Shown: positions 1 to 8,240 of the stretch, one piece after another
Numbering within the stretch: position 1 is the stretch's first letter
Layout: each line of letters begins with the position of its first letter
NCBI GenBank assembly: GCA_934402055.1
Contig: CAKRTC010000005.1
Location: 28,723 to 92,722 of the forward strand
DNA length: 64,000 bases
Reading direction: 5' to 3'
Origin: an uncultured Lachnospiraceae bacterium
GTDB taxonomy: Bacteria; Bacillota; Clostridia; Lachnospirales; Lachnospiraceae
Notes under the pieces: generated by a model
Told to the model about the DNA's origin: nothing
The model's input: the letters and a program-made list of their open reading frames with translations, nothing else
Database searches by the model: none
Made by a program: the position numbers and the translations under genes

Positions 1-386
1 TCATGCGCAGATACATGATGAGGATAGCAGAGAGACTGGCTAATGCCAATGACTGTATAGGACTTATCACAGGTGAGTCTATAGGACAGGTTGCTTCACA
101 GACTATGTTCTCACTTCGTTCAACAGATGAAGTATGTGAGCTTCCGGTATATCGTCCGGTAATAGGCTTTGACAAGCAGGAGATAATTGATCTCTCAGAG
201 AAGATAGGAACCTTTGAAACAAGTATTCAGCCGTATGAGGATTGCTGTACTATCTTTGTGGCAAAGCATCCGGTAACCAAGCCTAATGTTAATGTTATAA
301 AGCGTTCCGAGCTCAAGCTCTCGGATATTATCGATAAGATGATAGACGAGGCTGTTGCGAGCGACGAGGTGATCTGGTGCAGTTGA
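1..386 (+). CDS. thiI: tRNA 4-thiouridine synthase ThiI, C-terminal part (5' end outside window)
   Basis: The reading frame is already open at the window edge and stops with TGA at 384-386, so only the last ~127 residues are present. They match the end of the PP-loop domain of ThiI: a GESIGQVASQT segment and a late CCTIFVAKHP motif, with no rhodanese domain after it, as is usual in Firmicutes. ThiI transfers sulfur to uridine 8 of tRNA and can feed thiamine thiazole synthesis. In Firmicutes a partner cysteine desulfurase usually lies just upstream; here that would be outside the window. The stop codon overlaps the start of mtaB (TGATG), which suggests translational coupling of two tRNA-modification genes. 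Confidence 0.9.
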   Translation, partial: MRRYMMRIAERLANANDCIGLITGESIGQVASQTMFSLRSTDEVCELPVYRPVIGFDKQEIIDLSEKIGTFETSIQPYEDCCTIFVAKHPVTKPNVNVIKRSELKLSDIIDKMIDEAVASDEVIWCS

Positions 387-1696
387 TGAGCGATAACAAG
401 CCTAAGACATTTGCAATACACACACTTGGCTGCAAGGTCAATACATATGAGTCTGATGCCATGGCTGAGAGCCTGAGGGCATCAGGCTTTGTTGAGTTAG
501 GCTTTGAAGATGCAGCAGATGTGTATATAATCAATACCTGTACGGTGACAAATATAGCAGACCGTAAGTCACGTCAGATGTTAAGACGTGCCAGAAAGTT
601 CAATCCGGATGCGCTTATAGTAGCTGCAGGCTGCTATGTGGATGATGCCATCAAGAATGATAAGCTGGATGAACTTATCGGAGATCATGTTATTGATCTG
701 GCTGTCTCAAACAAGGATAAACAGAGTATAGTTAAGCTTATAACAGAAAAATTATCCGTTAATACTGATGATACACAGTATGATGATAAAAAAACTATGT
801 TTCTTACTCAGCTTGACGGACATTCGAGAGCCTTTATCAAGGTTCAGGACGGATGCAATATGTATTGTTCGTATTGTATCATTCCGTATGTAAGAGGAGC
901 ACTTCGTTCAAGAAGTCCGGAGGACGTACATGAAGAGGTGAGCCGCCTTGCCGCAAACGGTGTTGCCGAGGTGGTGATAACCGGCATACATTTAAGCTCT
1001 ATGAGAGATAAGCTCCTTGATATTATTGCCGCTGCAGAGTCTGTTTCAGGCATAAAGCGTATCAGACTGGGCTCATTGGAACCAATGCTTATTACAGAGG
1101 AGTTTGTGTCCAAGCTTAAGAATTTTAAGAAGCTTTGTCCGCATTTCCATCTTTCGCTTCAGTCCGGAAACGACGAGATACTTAAGGCGATGAACAGGCA
1201 CTACACCACGGAGCAGTATGCAAAAAGCTGTGAGATACTTGAAAAAGCTTACAAGCATCCCGCAATAACCACGGATATTATTGTTGGGTTTCCGGGTGAA
1301 ACTAAGGAGCAGTTTGAGAGCAGCATGAGCTTTGCCGAGCGTATCGGCTTCTATGAGGCACATGTATTTAAGTATTCGAGAAGAAGAGGAACACCGGCCG
1401 ATACCATGGAAGGACAGCTCACAGAGGCTGAAAAGGGCGTAAGAAGCGACAAACTGATAGGGCTTACAAACAGACTCTCTGAGGAATTCAGGGAATATTA
1501 TCTCGGAAAAGAACTGGAATTCTTGAGCGAGGAGCTTATAGAGATAGACGGCATATCCTATGAGACAGGATATACGAGAGAGTATGTAAGATGTATCAAG
1601 GCTTCATCAGAGCTTCATCAAAATGAATTAGTATATGGTAAAGCTTCACAGATTATTCGGGAAAAAACTGTGGACGGAGCAATCCTGTTGGTATAA
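386..1696 (+). CDS. mtaB: tRNA (N6-threonylcarbamoyladenosine(37)-C2)-methylthiotransferase MtaB
   Basis: A radical-SAM methylthiotransferase that converts t6A37 to ms2t6A37 in ANN-decoding tRNAs. Both iron-sulfur clusters are visible: the N-terminal UPF0004 cysteines C16, C52 and C83, and the radical-SAM triad C157-x3-C161-x2-C164 inside DGCNMYCSYC. A TRAM-like tail closes the 436-residue protein. The ATG at 386 is preferred over an in-frame GTG at 377, because the GAGGTGAT box at 366-373 lies about 12 bases from the ATG but only 3 from the GTG. LGCKVNTYES is the MtaB-type start, which separates it from MiaB and RimO. It overlaps thiI by one base. Confidence 0.93.
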   Translation: MSDNKPKTFAIHTLGCKVNTYESDAMAESLRASGFVELGFEDAADVYIINTCTVTNIADRKSRQMLRRARKFNPDALIVAAGCYVDDAIKNDKLDELIGDHVIDLAVSNKDKQSIVKLITEKLSVNTDDTQYDDKKTMFLTQLDGHSRAFIKVQDGCNMYCSYCIIPYVRGALRSRSPEDVHEEVSRLAANGVAEVVITGIHLSSMRDKLLDIIAAAESVSGIKRIRLGSLEPMLITEEFVSKLKNFKKLCPHFHLSLQSGNDEILKAMNRHYTTEQYAKSCEILEKAYKHPAITTDIIVGFPGETKEQFESSMSFAERIGFYEAHVFKYSRRRGTPADTMEGQLTEAEKGVRSDKLIGLTNRLSEEFREYYLGKELEFLSEELIEIDGISYETGYTREYVRCIKASSELHQNELVYGKASQIIREKTVDGAILLV

Positions 1697-1782
1697 TATG
1701 ATATCAAGGGTAAAAGTTCGTAAACATGAAACCGCAGCCTGAATAGCCATATTTTTCAAAACTTTTTGAGGATTACAGATAA

Positions 1783-2049
1783 ATGAACAACATTGAGAAT
1801 ACACAGATAATGGAGCATGTTAAGCCGGTAGATCAGCCGAATGCGGCAGAGGTACTGGAGCTTGTTTACGGTGCACTGGTAGAGAAGGGTTATGATCCTA
1901 TCAATCAGATCGTAGGATATATCATGTCCGGAGATCCTACCTACATCACAAGCCATAACAATGCCCGCAGCCTTATCATGAAGGTTGAGCGAGATGAGCT
2001 TCTTGAAGAGCTTATGGCAGCTTATGTTGATTCAAGATTAAGAAAGTGA
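1783..2049 (+). CDS. ireB: IreB family regulatory phosphoprotein (UPF0297)
   Basis: A small 88-residue protein of the UPF0297/YrzL family. In Enterococcus, IreB is phosphorylated by the PASTA kinase IreK and tunes cephalosporin tolerance; the role in this organism is inferred. The body ([36 protein letters not shown]) is the family signature, and the N-terminal ENTQIM segment carries the threonine region where the enterococcal protein is modified. It sits before ruvX and a DUF1292 gene, the classic Firmicutes order. alaS, its frequent upstream neighbour, is not here. Confidence 0.92.
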   Translation: MNNIENTQIMEHVKPVDQPNAAEVLELVYGALVEKGYDPINQIVGYIMSGDPTYITSHNNARSLIMKVERDELLEELMAAYVDSRLRK

Positions 2050-2123
2050 TTTCCGCTTCGAAATACTTTTATTTATTGCGCCTTTTTATGCCGACGCAGT
2101 TTACAAATTTATATCTGTTATCA

Positions 2124-2154
2124 GCCTAAGTCCGGAAAAAATACGGGCTTAGGC
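2124..2154 (+). promoter_or_regulatory. Stem-loop in the ireB-ruvX gap
   Basis: GCCTAAGTCCG (2124-2134) pairs with CGGGCTTAGGC (2144-2154) through one G-U, giving an 11-bp stem with a 9-base loop. No T-run follows, so it is not a standard terminator. It may be a processing site or a stability hairpin between ireB and ruvX. Confidence 0.5.
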
Positions 2155-2190
2155 TTAGTATGTTATATAGACATTTAGGGAGGAAGACAT

Positions 2191-2640
2191 TTGAAGAGAC
2201 TTATGGGGCTTGATTTCGGCTCCAAGACTACCGGGGTGGCATTGAGTGATCCGATGCATACCATAGCCTCACCTCTTGAAACCATAGTCAGAGAGAAGGA
2301 AGGCAAACTGAGACCGACCTACAGACGCATAGCAGAGCTGGTTAAAGAATATGAGGTTGGTCTTATAGTTATAGGACTTCCGTTAAATATGGATGATACC
2401 AAGGGAGAGCGAGCCTATAAAGCGGAAGCATTCAGGGATGAGCTTGCTCACAGACTTGAAGCCGAGCGTCTTGAGACCGGGATAGTAATGTGGGACGAGA
2501 GATTAAGTACTGTCGGTGCTGATGAGATACTGGCTGAAGCCGAAGTAGTATCCTCGGAGCGCAAGCAGTATATAGATAAGATAGCAGCAGCACTGATACT
2601 TGAAGATTATATGAATAACAGAAAGGAAGAGGAAAACTGA
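2191..2640 (+). CDS. ruvX: Holliday junction resolvase-like protein RuvX/YqgF
   Basis: A 149-residue RNase H-fold protein of the YqgF/RuvX family, which acts in 16S rRNA 5'-end maturation and/or Holliday junction resolution. The N-terminal LMGLDFGSKTTGVALSD holds the first catalytic aspartate, IVIGLPLNMD is the central strand, and VMWDERLSTVGADEIL holds the later acidic residues. The start is TTG at 2191: an AGGGAGGAAG box at 2177-2186 is well spaced and nothing upstream fits better. It sits between ireB and the DUF1292 gene, as in Bacillus (yrrK). Confidence 0.93.
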   Translation: MKRLMGLDFGSKTTGVALSDPMHTIASPLETIVREKEGKLRPTYRRIAELVKEYEVGLIVIGLPLNMDDTKGERAYKAEAFRDELAHRLEAERLETGIVMWDERLSTVGADEILAEAEVVSSERKQYIDKIAAALILEDYMNNRKEEEN

Positions 2641-2641
2641 A

Positions 2642-2911
2642 ATGGAAGACAATATTATCGTAATGACACTTGATGACGGAACAGAGATGGAGTTCACCAT
2701 ACTCGACAGCACTGTTTTTAACGGCAACAGCTATATCCTTGTTACCGATGCTCCGGATGATGAAGACGGAGAGTGCCGCGTATTCAAGGAGGTATCGGAT
2801 CCGGATGCAGATGAGGCAATATACGAGGATATCATGGACGAGGATGAGGAAAATGCGGTATTTGATATCTTTGAGAAGCAGATGTCCGGAGAGATAGAAA
2901 TAGATAGATGA
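2642..2911 (+). CDS. DUF1292 domain protein (YrzB-like)
   Basis: An 89-residue very acidic protein of the DUF1292 family. The core runs from about residue 6 to 60 (MTLDDGTEMEFTILDS, SYILVTDAPDDED, CRVFKEV). The molecular function is unknown in every organism I know of; its value is positional, since it follows ruvX in most Firmicutes. It starts one base after the ruvX stop, and its TGA overlaps the ATG of the RNase J gene, so the three are probably translationally coupled. Confidence 0.9.
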   Translation: MEDNIIVMTLDDGTEMEFTILDSTVFNGNSYILVTDAPDDEDGECRVFKEVSDPDADEAIYEDIMDEDEENAVFDIFEKQMSGEIEIDR

Positions 2912-4911
2912 TGACAGAGAACAACAATATTAAAGATAATGAAAATAATGCCGTAAAGCCGGAGACAAAAACTACCGGAAGGAGAAAGCCGGGAGCAAAG
3001 CGCGGCACAAAGCCCGCATCGGCAGGAGAAAACGGCAAGACTGCCAAGCAGGCAGCAAAAAAGAATACTCAGAGCAAGAAAAACTCAGTAAAGTCCTCTT
3101 CGCCAAAGACTGCAAAGACTAAGGAAACGTCCAAGACCGGAGAAGCATCCAAGACTAAAGAAACATCCAAAACCAAAGGAACAGCAAAGTCAGGAACACG
3201 CACAAGGCAGAAGCAGAGTGGATTTGATATAGTGAGATCTGTGCTTGCACCTAAGACACGCCGCAGCAATAAAAAGATACGCATCATTCCGCTCGGAGGA
3301 CTTGAGCAGATAGGAATGAATATCACAGTCATAGAGACCGATAACAGCATGGTCATAGTTGACTGCGGAATGGCATTTCCGGATGAGGAGATGCTCGGCA
3401 TAGATCTTGTTATTCCGGATATTACCTATCTCAGGGATAATGCTGATAAGATAGAGGGATTTTTCATCACTCACGGACATGAGGATCATATAGGAGCGCT
3501 CCCTTATGTATTAAGAAATCTTAATGTTCCTGTATATGCGACCAGACTTACACGCGCACTTATAGAGAATAAGCTCAGAGAGCACGGACTCATAGAGAGC
3601 GCCAAGCTTAATACCGTGCAGTATGGTGATGTGGTCAAGGCAGGGGATTTTGCCGTAGAGTTTATCAAGACCAATCACTCTATTCAGGATGCGGCCGCAC
3701 TTGCAATACATTCACCTGCGGGAGTGGTGCTGCATACCGGAGATTTTAAGGTTGATTATACACCTGTATTCGGAGATACCATTGATCTGCAGAGATTTGC
3801 CGAGCTGGGAAAACAGGGTGTGCTTGCACTTTTGTGTGATTCTACAAATGCCACAAGACAGGGCTTCACCATGTCTGAGAAGACGGTAGGTCATACCTTT
3901 GAGGGAATATTCGGAGAAAACAAAGACAAGAGGATAATAGTCGCTACCTTTGCATCAAATGTTGACAGAGTTCAGCAGATCATAAGCGTTGCAGAGGAAT
4001 ATGACAGAAAAGTAGTCATAGACGGCCGTTCAATGATAAATGTAATCAGTACGGCTTCCGAGCTTGGATATATCAAGATGAAGGATAATACTCTTATCGA
4101 TATTTCCGAGATCAAAAACTATCCGGATGATAAGATAGTACTTATAGTTACGGGCAGTCAGGGAGAGCCGATGGCGGCACTTTCACGTATGGCTACAGGA
4201 CAGCACCGCAAGGTTCAGCTGTCCGAACATGATCTCATAGTATTGAGCTCAACGCCTATACCGGGTAATGAAAAGGCGGTATCCAAGGTCATCAATGAGC
4301 TTTCAAGAAAGGGTACCAAGGTAATATATCAGGATACCCACGTATCTGGACATGCGTGTGCTGAGGAGCTTAAGCTTATATATACGCTTGTACATCCTAA
4401 GTTCTCTATTCCGGTGCACGGTGAGCTAAGACACAGACTTGCACAGAAGGAAGTGGCAATAGCAATAGGCATGCCTAAGGAAAACTGTCATCTTGTAGAT
4501 ACCGGTGATGTTGTAGAACTTACACAGGATAGCTGCAAGGTGGTAGATAAGGTTCAGGCAGGCCCGATACTGGTTGACGGTCTCGGTATCGGAGACGTCG
4601 GTAATGCGGTCCTCAAAGATAGACAAAGCATGTCGCAGAATGGTATCATAGTTGCGGCGGTATCGGTTGAAAAGGCTACGGGAGAATTCGTAGCAGGTCC
4701 GGAGATACTTACCAGAGGACTTGTTTATGTCAAGGAAAATGAAGACATAATCGATGAAGCAAGAGATGTCGTACTGAGAGTTATGGACGATTGCCGCGGC
4801 ATGAGAGATCTTAACAGGGTCAAGAATACCATCCGTAACGAGCTCAGCGATTATGTATGGCGCAGGATACAGCGGACACCTATGATCCTCGCAGTCATTA
4901 CAGAGGTTTGA
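2908..4911 (+). CDS. rnj: Ribonuclease J (5'-exo/endonuclease) with basic N-terminal extension
   Basis: A metallo-beta-lactamase/beta-CASP ribonuclease of 667 residues that degrades and matures mRNA and rRNA. The conserved core begins around residue 122 (NKKIRIIPLGGLEQIGMN), with the metal motif HGHEDH at 189-194 and the beta-CASP region and C-terminal domain after it. The usual length is about 555 residues. The surplus is a ~120-residue Lys/Thr/Ser-rich, probably disordered N-terminus with short KTKETS-type repeats (about residues 67-95). The ATG at 2908 overlaps the stop of the DUF1292 gene (ATGATGA); the adjacent ATG at 2911 is also possible. In Bacillus no rnj gene lies between yrzB and mltG, so the gene looks inserted into that string. 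Confidence 0.95.
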   Translation: MMTENNNIKDNENNAVKPETKTTGRRKPGAKRGTKPASAGENGKTAKQAAKKNTQSKKNSVKSSSPKTAKTKETSKTGEASKTKETSKTKGTAKSGTRTRQKQSGFDIVRSVLAPKTRRSNKKIRIIPLGGLEQIGMNITVIETDNSMVIVDCGMAFPDEEMLGIDLVIPDITYLRDNADKIEGFFITHGHEDHIGALPYVLRNLNVPVYATRLTRALIENKLREHGLIESAKLNTVQYGDVVKAGDFAVEFIKTNHSIQDAAALAIHSPAGVVLHTGDFKVDYTPVFGDTIDLQRFAELGKQGVLALLCDSTNATRQGFTMSEKTVGHTFEGIFGENKDKRIIVATFASNVDRVQQIISVAEEYDRKVVIDGRSMINVISTASELGYIKMKDNTLIDISEIKNYPDDKIVLIVTGSQGEPMAALSRMATGQHRKVQLSEHDLIVLSSTPIPGNEKAVSKVINELSRKGTKVIYQDTHVSGHACAEELKLIYTLVHPKFSIPVHGELRHRLAQKEVAIAIGMPKENCHLVDTGDVVELTQDSCKVVDKVQAGPILVDGLGIGDVGNAVLKDRQSMSQNGIIVAAVSVEKATGEFVAGPEILTRGLVYVKENEDIIDEARDVVLRVMDDCRGMRDLNRVKNTIRNELSDYVWRRIQRTPMILAVITEV

Positions 4912-4915
4912 TAAT

Positions 4916-5431
4916 ATGCAGTATGATGAAACCGATAACAATATTTCAGGCATTGTAAGCGGAGTGGCAGTAAGAATAATCGTCATTACTCTGCTTGTAT
5001 TTGTTTGCTATGCTGTTGCACATGAGTGCTTCAAATTCGGATTCACCATGTTCTGTGCCGAATCCGTAGAGAAGGCTCCGGGTACGGATGTGGATATAAC
5101 AGTCGATAAGGGCGAGACCATAGACGAACTTGCGGAGAGGCTGAGCGATGACAAGGTGATACCGAGTGAGTATGCATTCAGACTTCAGGCAAGACTTTAT
5201 GAACTCAAGCTTTATCCGGGTACCTATAAGCTTAATACTTCGATGTCAACGGGAGAGGCGGTCAAAGCCTTCAGTATGACGGAACAGGAGTATAATGATG
5301 CCAAAGCAGTGGAGAGTTCCACAGAGGAAGACGATCAGGGCTTCATAGGCGGAGGCGATGAGGGAGCCGATGACTCACAGACAGCCGATGAAACCGGAAT
5401 GACAGCGGATCCGTCGGCGCCGGATAATTAA
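4916..5431 (+). CDS. MltG/YceG-like membrane protein lacking the transglycosylase domain
   Basis: A 171-residue protein with one transmembrane helix at about residues 14-38 and an outside domain: VDITVDKGETIDELAERLSDDKVI, then LKLYPGTYKLNTSMSTGEAVKAF. This is the LysM-like N-terminal module of the lytic transglycosylase MltG. The catalytic YceG domain with its glutamate is missing; the chain ends in a low-complexity acidic tail (about 125-171). It occupies the slot held by mltG (yrrL) in Bacillus, just before trmR. It may regulate or anchor peptidoglycan enzymes, but cannot be an active transglycosylase if the gene model is right. Confidence 0.75.
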   Translation: MQYDETDNNISGIVSGVAVRIIVITLLVFVCYAVAHECFKFGFTMFCAESVEKAPGTDVDITVDKGETIDELAERLSDDKVIPSEYAFRLQARLYELKLYPGTYKLNTSMSTGEAVKAFSMTEQEYNDAKAVESSTEEDDQGFIGGGDEGADDSQTADETGMTADPSAPDN

Positions 5432-5454
5432 AGATATGGAAACGGTACCGTATA

Positions 5455-6108
5455 ATGATCAACACGGATGCTTACAGAATATCGGAGTATCTGCATTCTC
5501 TTGAAGGGGATGCAGATACCTTCCTTGCAGAATTGAGATCCTATGCAGCCGAACATGAAGTTCCGATAATACGTATAGAGACCGAGAGCTTTATAAGGAC
5601 GCTGCTTAAGCTTATAAGACCAAGGAATATACTGGAGATAGGGGCTGCTATAGGCTACAGCTCGGTCGTTATGGCTAAGGCAAGTGAAGCCGATATACTG
5701 ACTATAGAAAATTATGATAAACGTATTCCGATCGCGGAGTCAAATATAGCAAGATCGGGATATTCAGATCGTATCAGACTTGTTGCAGATGATGCAGGCA
5801 AGGTGCTTAAGACACTTAAGACCGAAGGAAGAGCCTTTGATATGATCTTTCTGGATGCTGCCAAGGGACAGTATCCTGTATGGCTGCCGGATATAAAGGC
5901 ACTTATGCATGAGGGCTCGGTGCTTCTTGCGGATAATGTATTGCAGGAGGGTACTGTAACCGAGTCAAGATTTACTATATCGAGGAGAGAACGTACAACT
6001 CATGAGCGCATGAGAGATTTTCTCTATACTATAAAGCATGATGAACAGCTTGAGAGTTCGGTATTAAATATCGGGGACGGAGTATCGCTCAGTGTAAGAC
6101 TGCAGTGA
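5455..6108 (+). CDS. trmR: O-methyltransferase, TrmR-type (tRNA 5-hydroxyuridine methyltransferase)
   Basis: A class I SAM-dependent O-methyltransferase of 217 residues. The SAM site reads ILEIGAAIGYSSVVMA (about residues 62-77), followed by the acidic ENYDKR and the metal-binding FLDAAKGQY and LADNVLQEG segments of the catechol-OMT-like family. In Bacillus subtilis TrmR (YrrM) methylates 5-hydroxyuridine at tRNA position 34. The next gene here is a TrhP-type U32 protein, which makes that hydroxyuridine, so the same pathway is inferred. The assignment to tRNA rather than a small substrate rests on this synteny. Confidence 0.82.
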   Translation: MINTDAYRISEYLHSLEGDADTFLAELRSYAAEHEVPIIRIETESFIRTLLKLIRPRNILEIGAAIGYSSVVMAKASEADILTIENYDKRIPIAESNIARSGYSDRIRLVADDAGKVLKTLKTEGRAFDMIFLDAAKGQYPVWLPDIKALMHEGSVLLADNVLQEGTVTESRFTISRRERTTHERMRDFLYTIKHDEQLESSVLNIGDGVSLSVRLQ

Positions 6109-6149
6109 TACTATTATTGTTTAATAAAGGAAGAACTGACAGAGTATAT

Positions 6150-7382
6150 ATGAAGAAACCGGAGTTACTTATCCCGGCAGGGAATCTGGATACACTGAAA
6201 ACAGCCGTTATCTACGGAGCCGATGCGGTATATATAGGCGGAGAATCGTTTTCGCTCAGAGCGAAGGCAGATAATTTTGACCGCAACTCAATGACGGAAG
6301 CAATAGCCTTTGCACACGAACACGGTGTAAAGGTATATGTGACCGTCAATATTTTCGCACATAATTATGATCTTGAGGCTGCTAAAGGATACTTTACGGA
6401 GCTTAAGGAAATAAAGCCGGATGCACTTATAATATCGGATCCGGGACTTTTTGCGATGGCAAGGCGCATAGTGCCGGAGATAGATATACATATATCTACT
6501 CAGATGAGCACAAGCAACTATGAGTCGTTTCTGTTCTGGCAGCAGCTTGGAGCGAAAAGAGTGGTAAATGCCAGAGAGCTCTCACTGAAGGAACTTAAGG
6601 AAATAAGAGCAAAGATCGACCCTGAGCTTGAGATCGAGTCCTTTGTTCACGGTGCCATGTGCATATCATATTCGGGACGCTGTCTGCTCTCGGGCTTTAT
6701 GACAGGAAGATCTGCCAATCAGGGTGCCTGCACACATCCGTGCAGGTGGAATTATGCCGTAATGGAGGAAAAGCGCCCGGGAGAGTATTTCCCTGTTGAA
6801 GAGACAGAGAGAGGAACCTTTATCTTCAATTCCAAGGATCTGTGTATGATAGACCATATACCGGAACTGATAGATGCAGGCATAGACAGCTTTAAGGTCG
6901 AGGGACGTATGAAGACCGCACTTTATGTTGCGGTTACCGCAAGGGTATACAGAAGAGCTATAGACGATTATCTCAAGGATCCCAAGCTCTACAAGGCATC
7001 GCTTGATTTCTACAGAGAAGAGATTGCAAAGTGCACCTATAGAGAGTTTACAACCGGCTTCTATTTCGGAAAGCCGGACAGCAGTGCACAGATATATGAT
7101 AATAATACCTATGTAAGAAATTACATCTATCTCGGAACGACCGAGGAGGTGCTGCCTGACGGAGGCATTATTATAGAACAGAAGAACAAGTTTTCTGTCG
7201 GTGATGAGATCGAGATACTTAAGCCGAATTGCGAGAGCGAGAAGGTTAAGGTTCTGGGCATAAATGATGCTCTTACCGGAGAAGCTCAGGAGAGCTGTCC
7301 TCATTCAAAGCAGAAACTTATCATACATTTAAGCAAGACGCCCGAGGTATATGAGCTGCTTGCGGTCAAGGCTAAGGAGTAA
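6150..7382 (+). CDS. trhP: U32 family protein, TrhP-like (tRNA 5-hydroxyuridine synthesis)
   Basis: A U32 'peptidase' family protein of 410 residues that opens with MKKPELLIPAGNLDTLK. It carries the family signature ESFVHGAMCISYSGRCLLS, then ANQGACTHPCRWNYA with the cysteines thought to hold an iron-sulfur cluster. Members next to YrrM/TrmR (YrrN, YrrO) are prephenate-dependent tRNA U34 hydroxylation proteins rather than proteases. The ATG at 6150 is chosen over an in-frame GTG at 6105, which would overlap trmR and add 15 residues foreign to the family. Only one trhP copy is present, where Bacillus has two. The next gene starts directly after the stop. Confidence 0.88.
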   Translation: MKKPELLIPAGNLDTLKTAVIYGADAVYIGGESFSLRAKADNFDRNSMTEAIAFAHEHGVKVYVTVNIFAHNYDLEAAKGYFTELKEIKPDALIISDPGLFAMARRIVPEIDIHISTQMSTSNYESFLFWQQLGAKRVVNARELSLKELKEIRAKIDPELEIESFVHGAMCISYSGRCLLSGFMTGRSANQGACTHPCRWNYAVMEEKRPGEYFPVEETERGTFIFNSKDLCMIDHIPELIDAGIDSFKVEGRMKTALYVAVTARVYRRAIDDYLKDPKLYKASLDFYREEIAKCTYREFTTGFYFGKPDSSAQIYDNNTYVRNYIYLGTTEEVLPDGGIIIEQKNKFSVGDEIEILKPNCESEKVKVLGINDALTGEAQESCPHSKQKLIIHLSKTPEVYELLAVKAKE

Positions 7383-8240
7383 ATGAAAGCAAAGCTTTTA
7401 TCATTAATATTCTTCCTTTGTGCGGGACTGTGCATAGTCTATTTCGGAATGATAGTAGGTTACAGCGGGTTCGGCACTTCCTTGTCGTACATCTGGCCTG
7501 TTTTTGCATGCATATTTGCCGCTATGGGCGTTATGGTGAGGAAGCTTCGCAGGGAAAGGGAAGAGATGCCGAGCTTTATGCCGGTCTTTATCTTTACGAG
7601 TTTCGGACTCATGCTTGCTATCTTTGCGGTAATAATGGATCTGGTCGTTGTTTCATCCAAGAGTGACAAGGAACAGAGGGTGGATTACTGCATAGTGATG
7701 GGAGCAAGAGTTTACTCCGACGGCATTTCAAAGACCTTGAAATACAGGCTGGATAATGCAGAGCATCTGTATTTCAGGCATCCTAATATGGTACTGGTGC
7801 TTAGCGGAGGACAGGAACCGGGAGATCCTATACCGGAGGCTTTCGCAATGTATAACTACTTAAGTCTCAGAGGAATACCGAGCGATAATATGCTTATTGA
7901 GGCTATGGGAGATTCGACCTGCAGCATCATACAAAATGCTTCAAGGACTATAGCGGCGGATTTTGAAAAACGGCGTCTGCCGAAAGGACCGGGAGACAGA
8001 ACATATCCTCCGGATTATGTTCCGACTGTCGGAATAATCACAAGTGATTATCATATGTTCCGTTCTGTAACGCTTGCAAAGGAAAACGGCATATCGAATC
8101 CGGTATCTATATCGGCAAAATCCGATGATGTGCTGTTTATACATAATTGCGTGCGTGAGAGCGTAGCTATATTAAAAGATTTTTTTATGGGGAATGTTAC
8201 AGTAAATGATGAACACATGCCAATCATACCGTTTAATTGA
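7383..8240 (+). CDS. YdcF/SanA-like membrane protein (DUF218)
   Basis: A 285-residue protein with about three hydrophobic helices in the first ~95 residues, then a DUF218 domain: VDYCIVMGARVYSDGISKTL, VLVLSGGQEPGDP, EAMGDSTCSIIQNA and GIITSDYHMFRSV. DUF218 proteins such as SanA, ElyC and YdcF are envelope-linked and of uncertain biochemistry; the conserved polar residues around SGGQ and TSDYHM suggest a binding or catalytic pocket. It starts right after the trhP stop, and its 3' end overlaps the M16C gene by 35 bases. Confidence 0.85.
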   Translation: MKAKLLSLIFFLCAGLCIVYFGMIVGYSGFGTSLSYIWPVFACIFAAMGVMVRKLRREREEMPSFMPVFIFTSFGLMLAIFAVIMDLVVVSSKSDKEQRVDYCIVMGARVYSDGISKTLKYRLDNAEHLYFRHPNMVLVLSGGQEPGDPIPEAFAMYNYLSLRGIPSDNMLIEAMGDSTCSIIQNASRTIAADFEKRRLPKGPGDRTYPPDYVPTVGIITSDYHMFRSVTLAKENGISNPVSISAKSDDVLFIHNCVRESVAILKDFFMGNVTVNDEHMPIIPFN

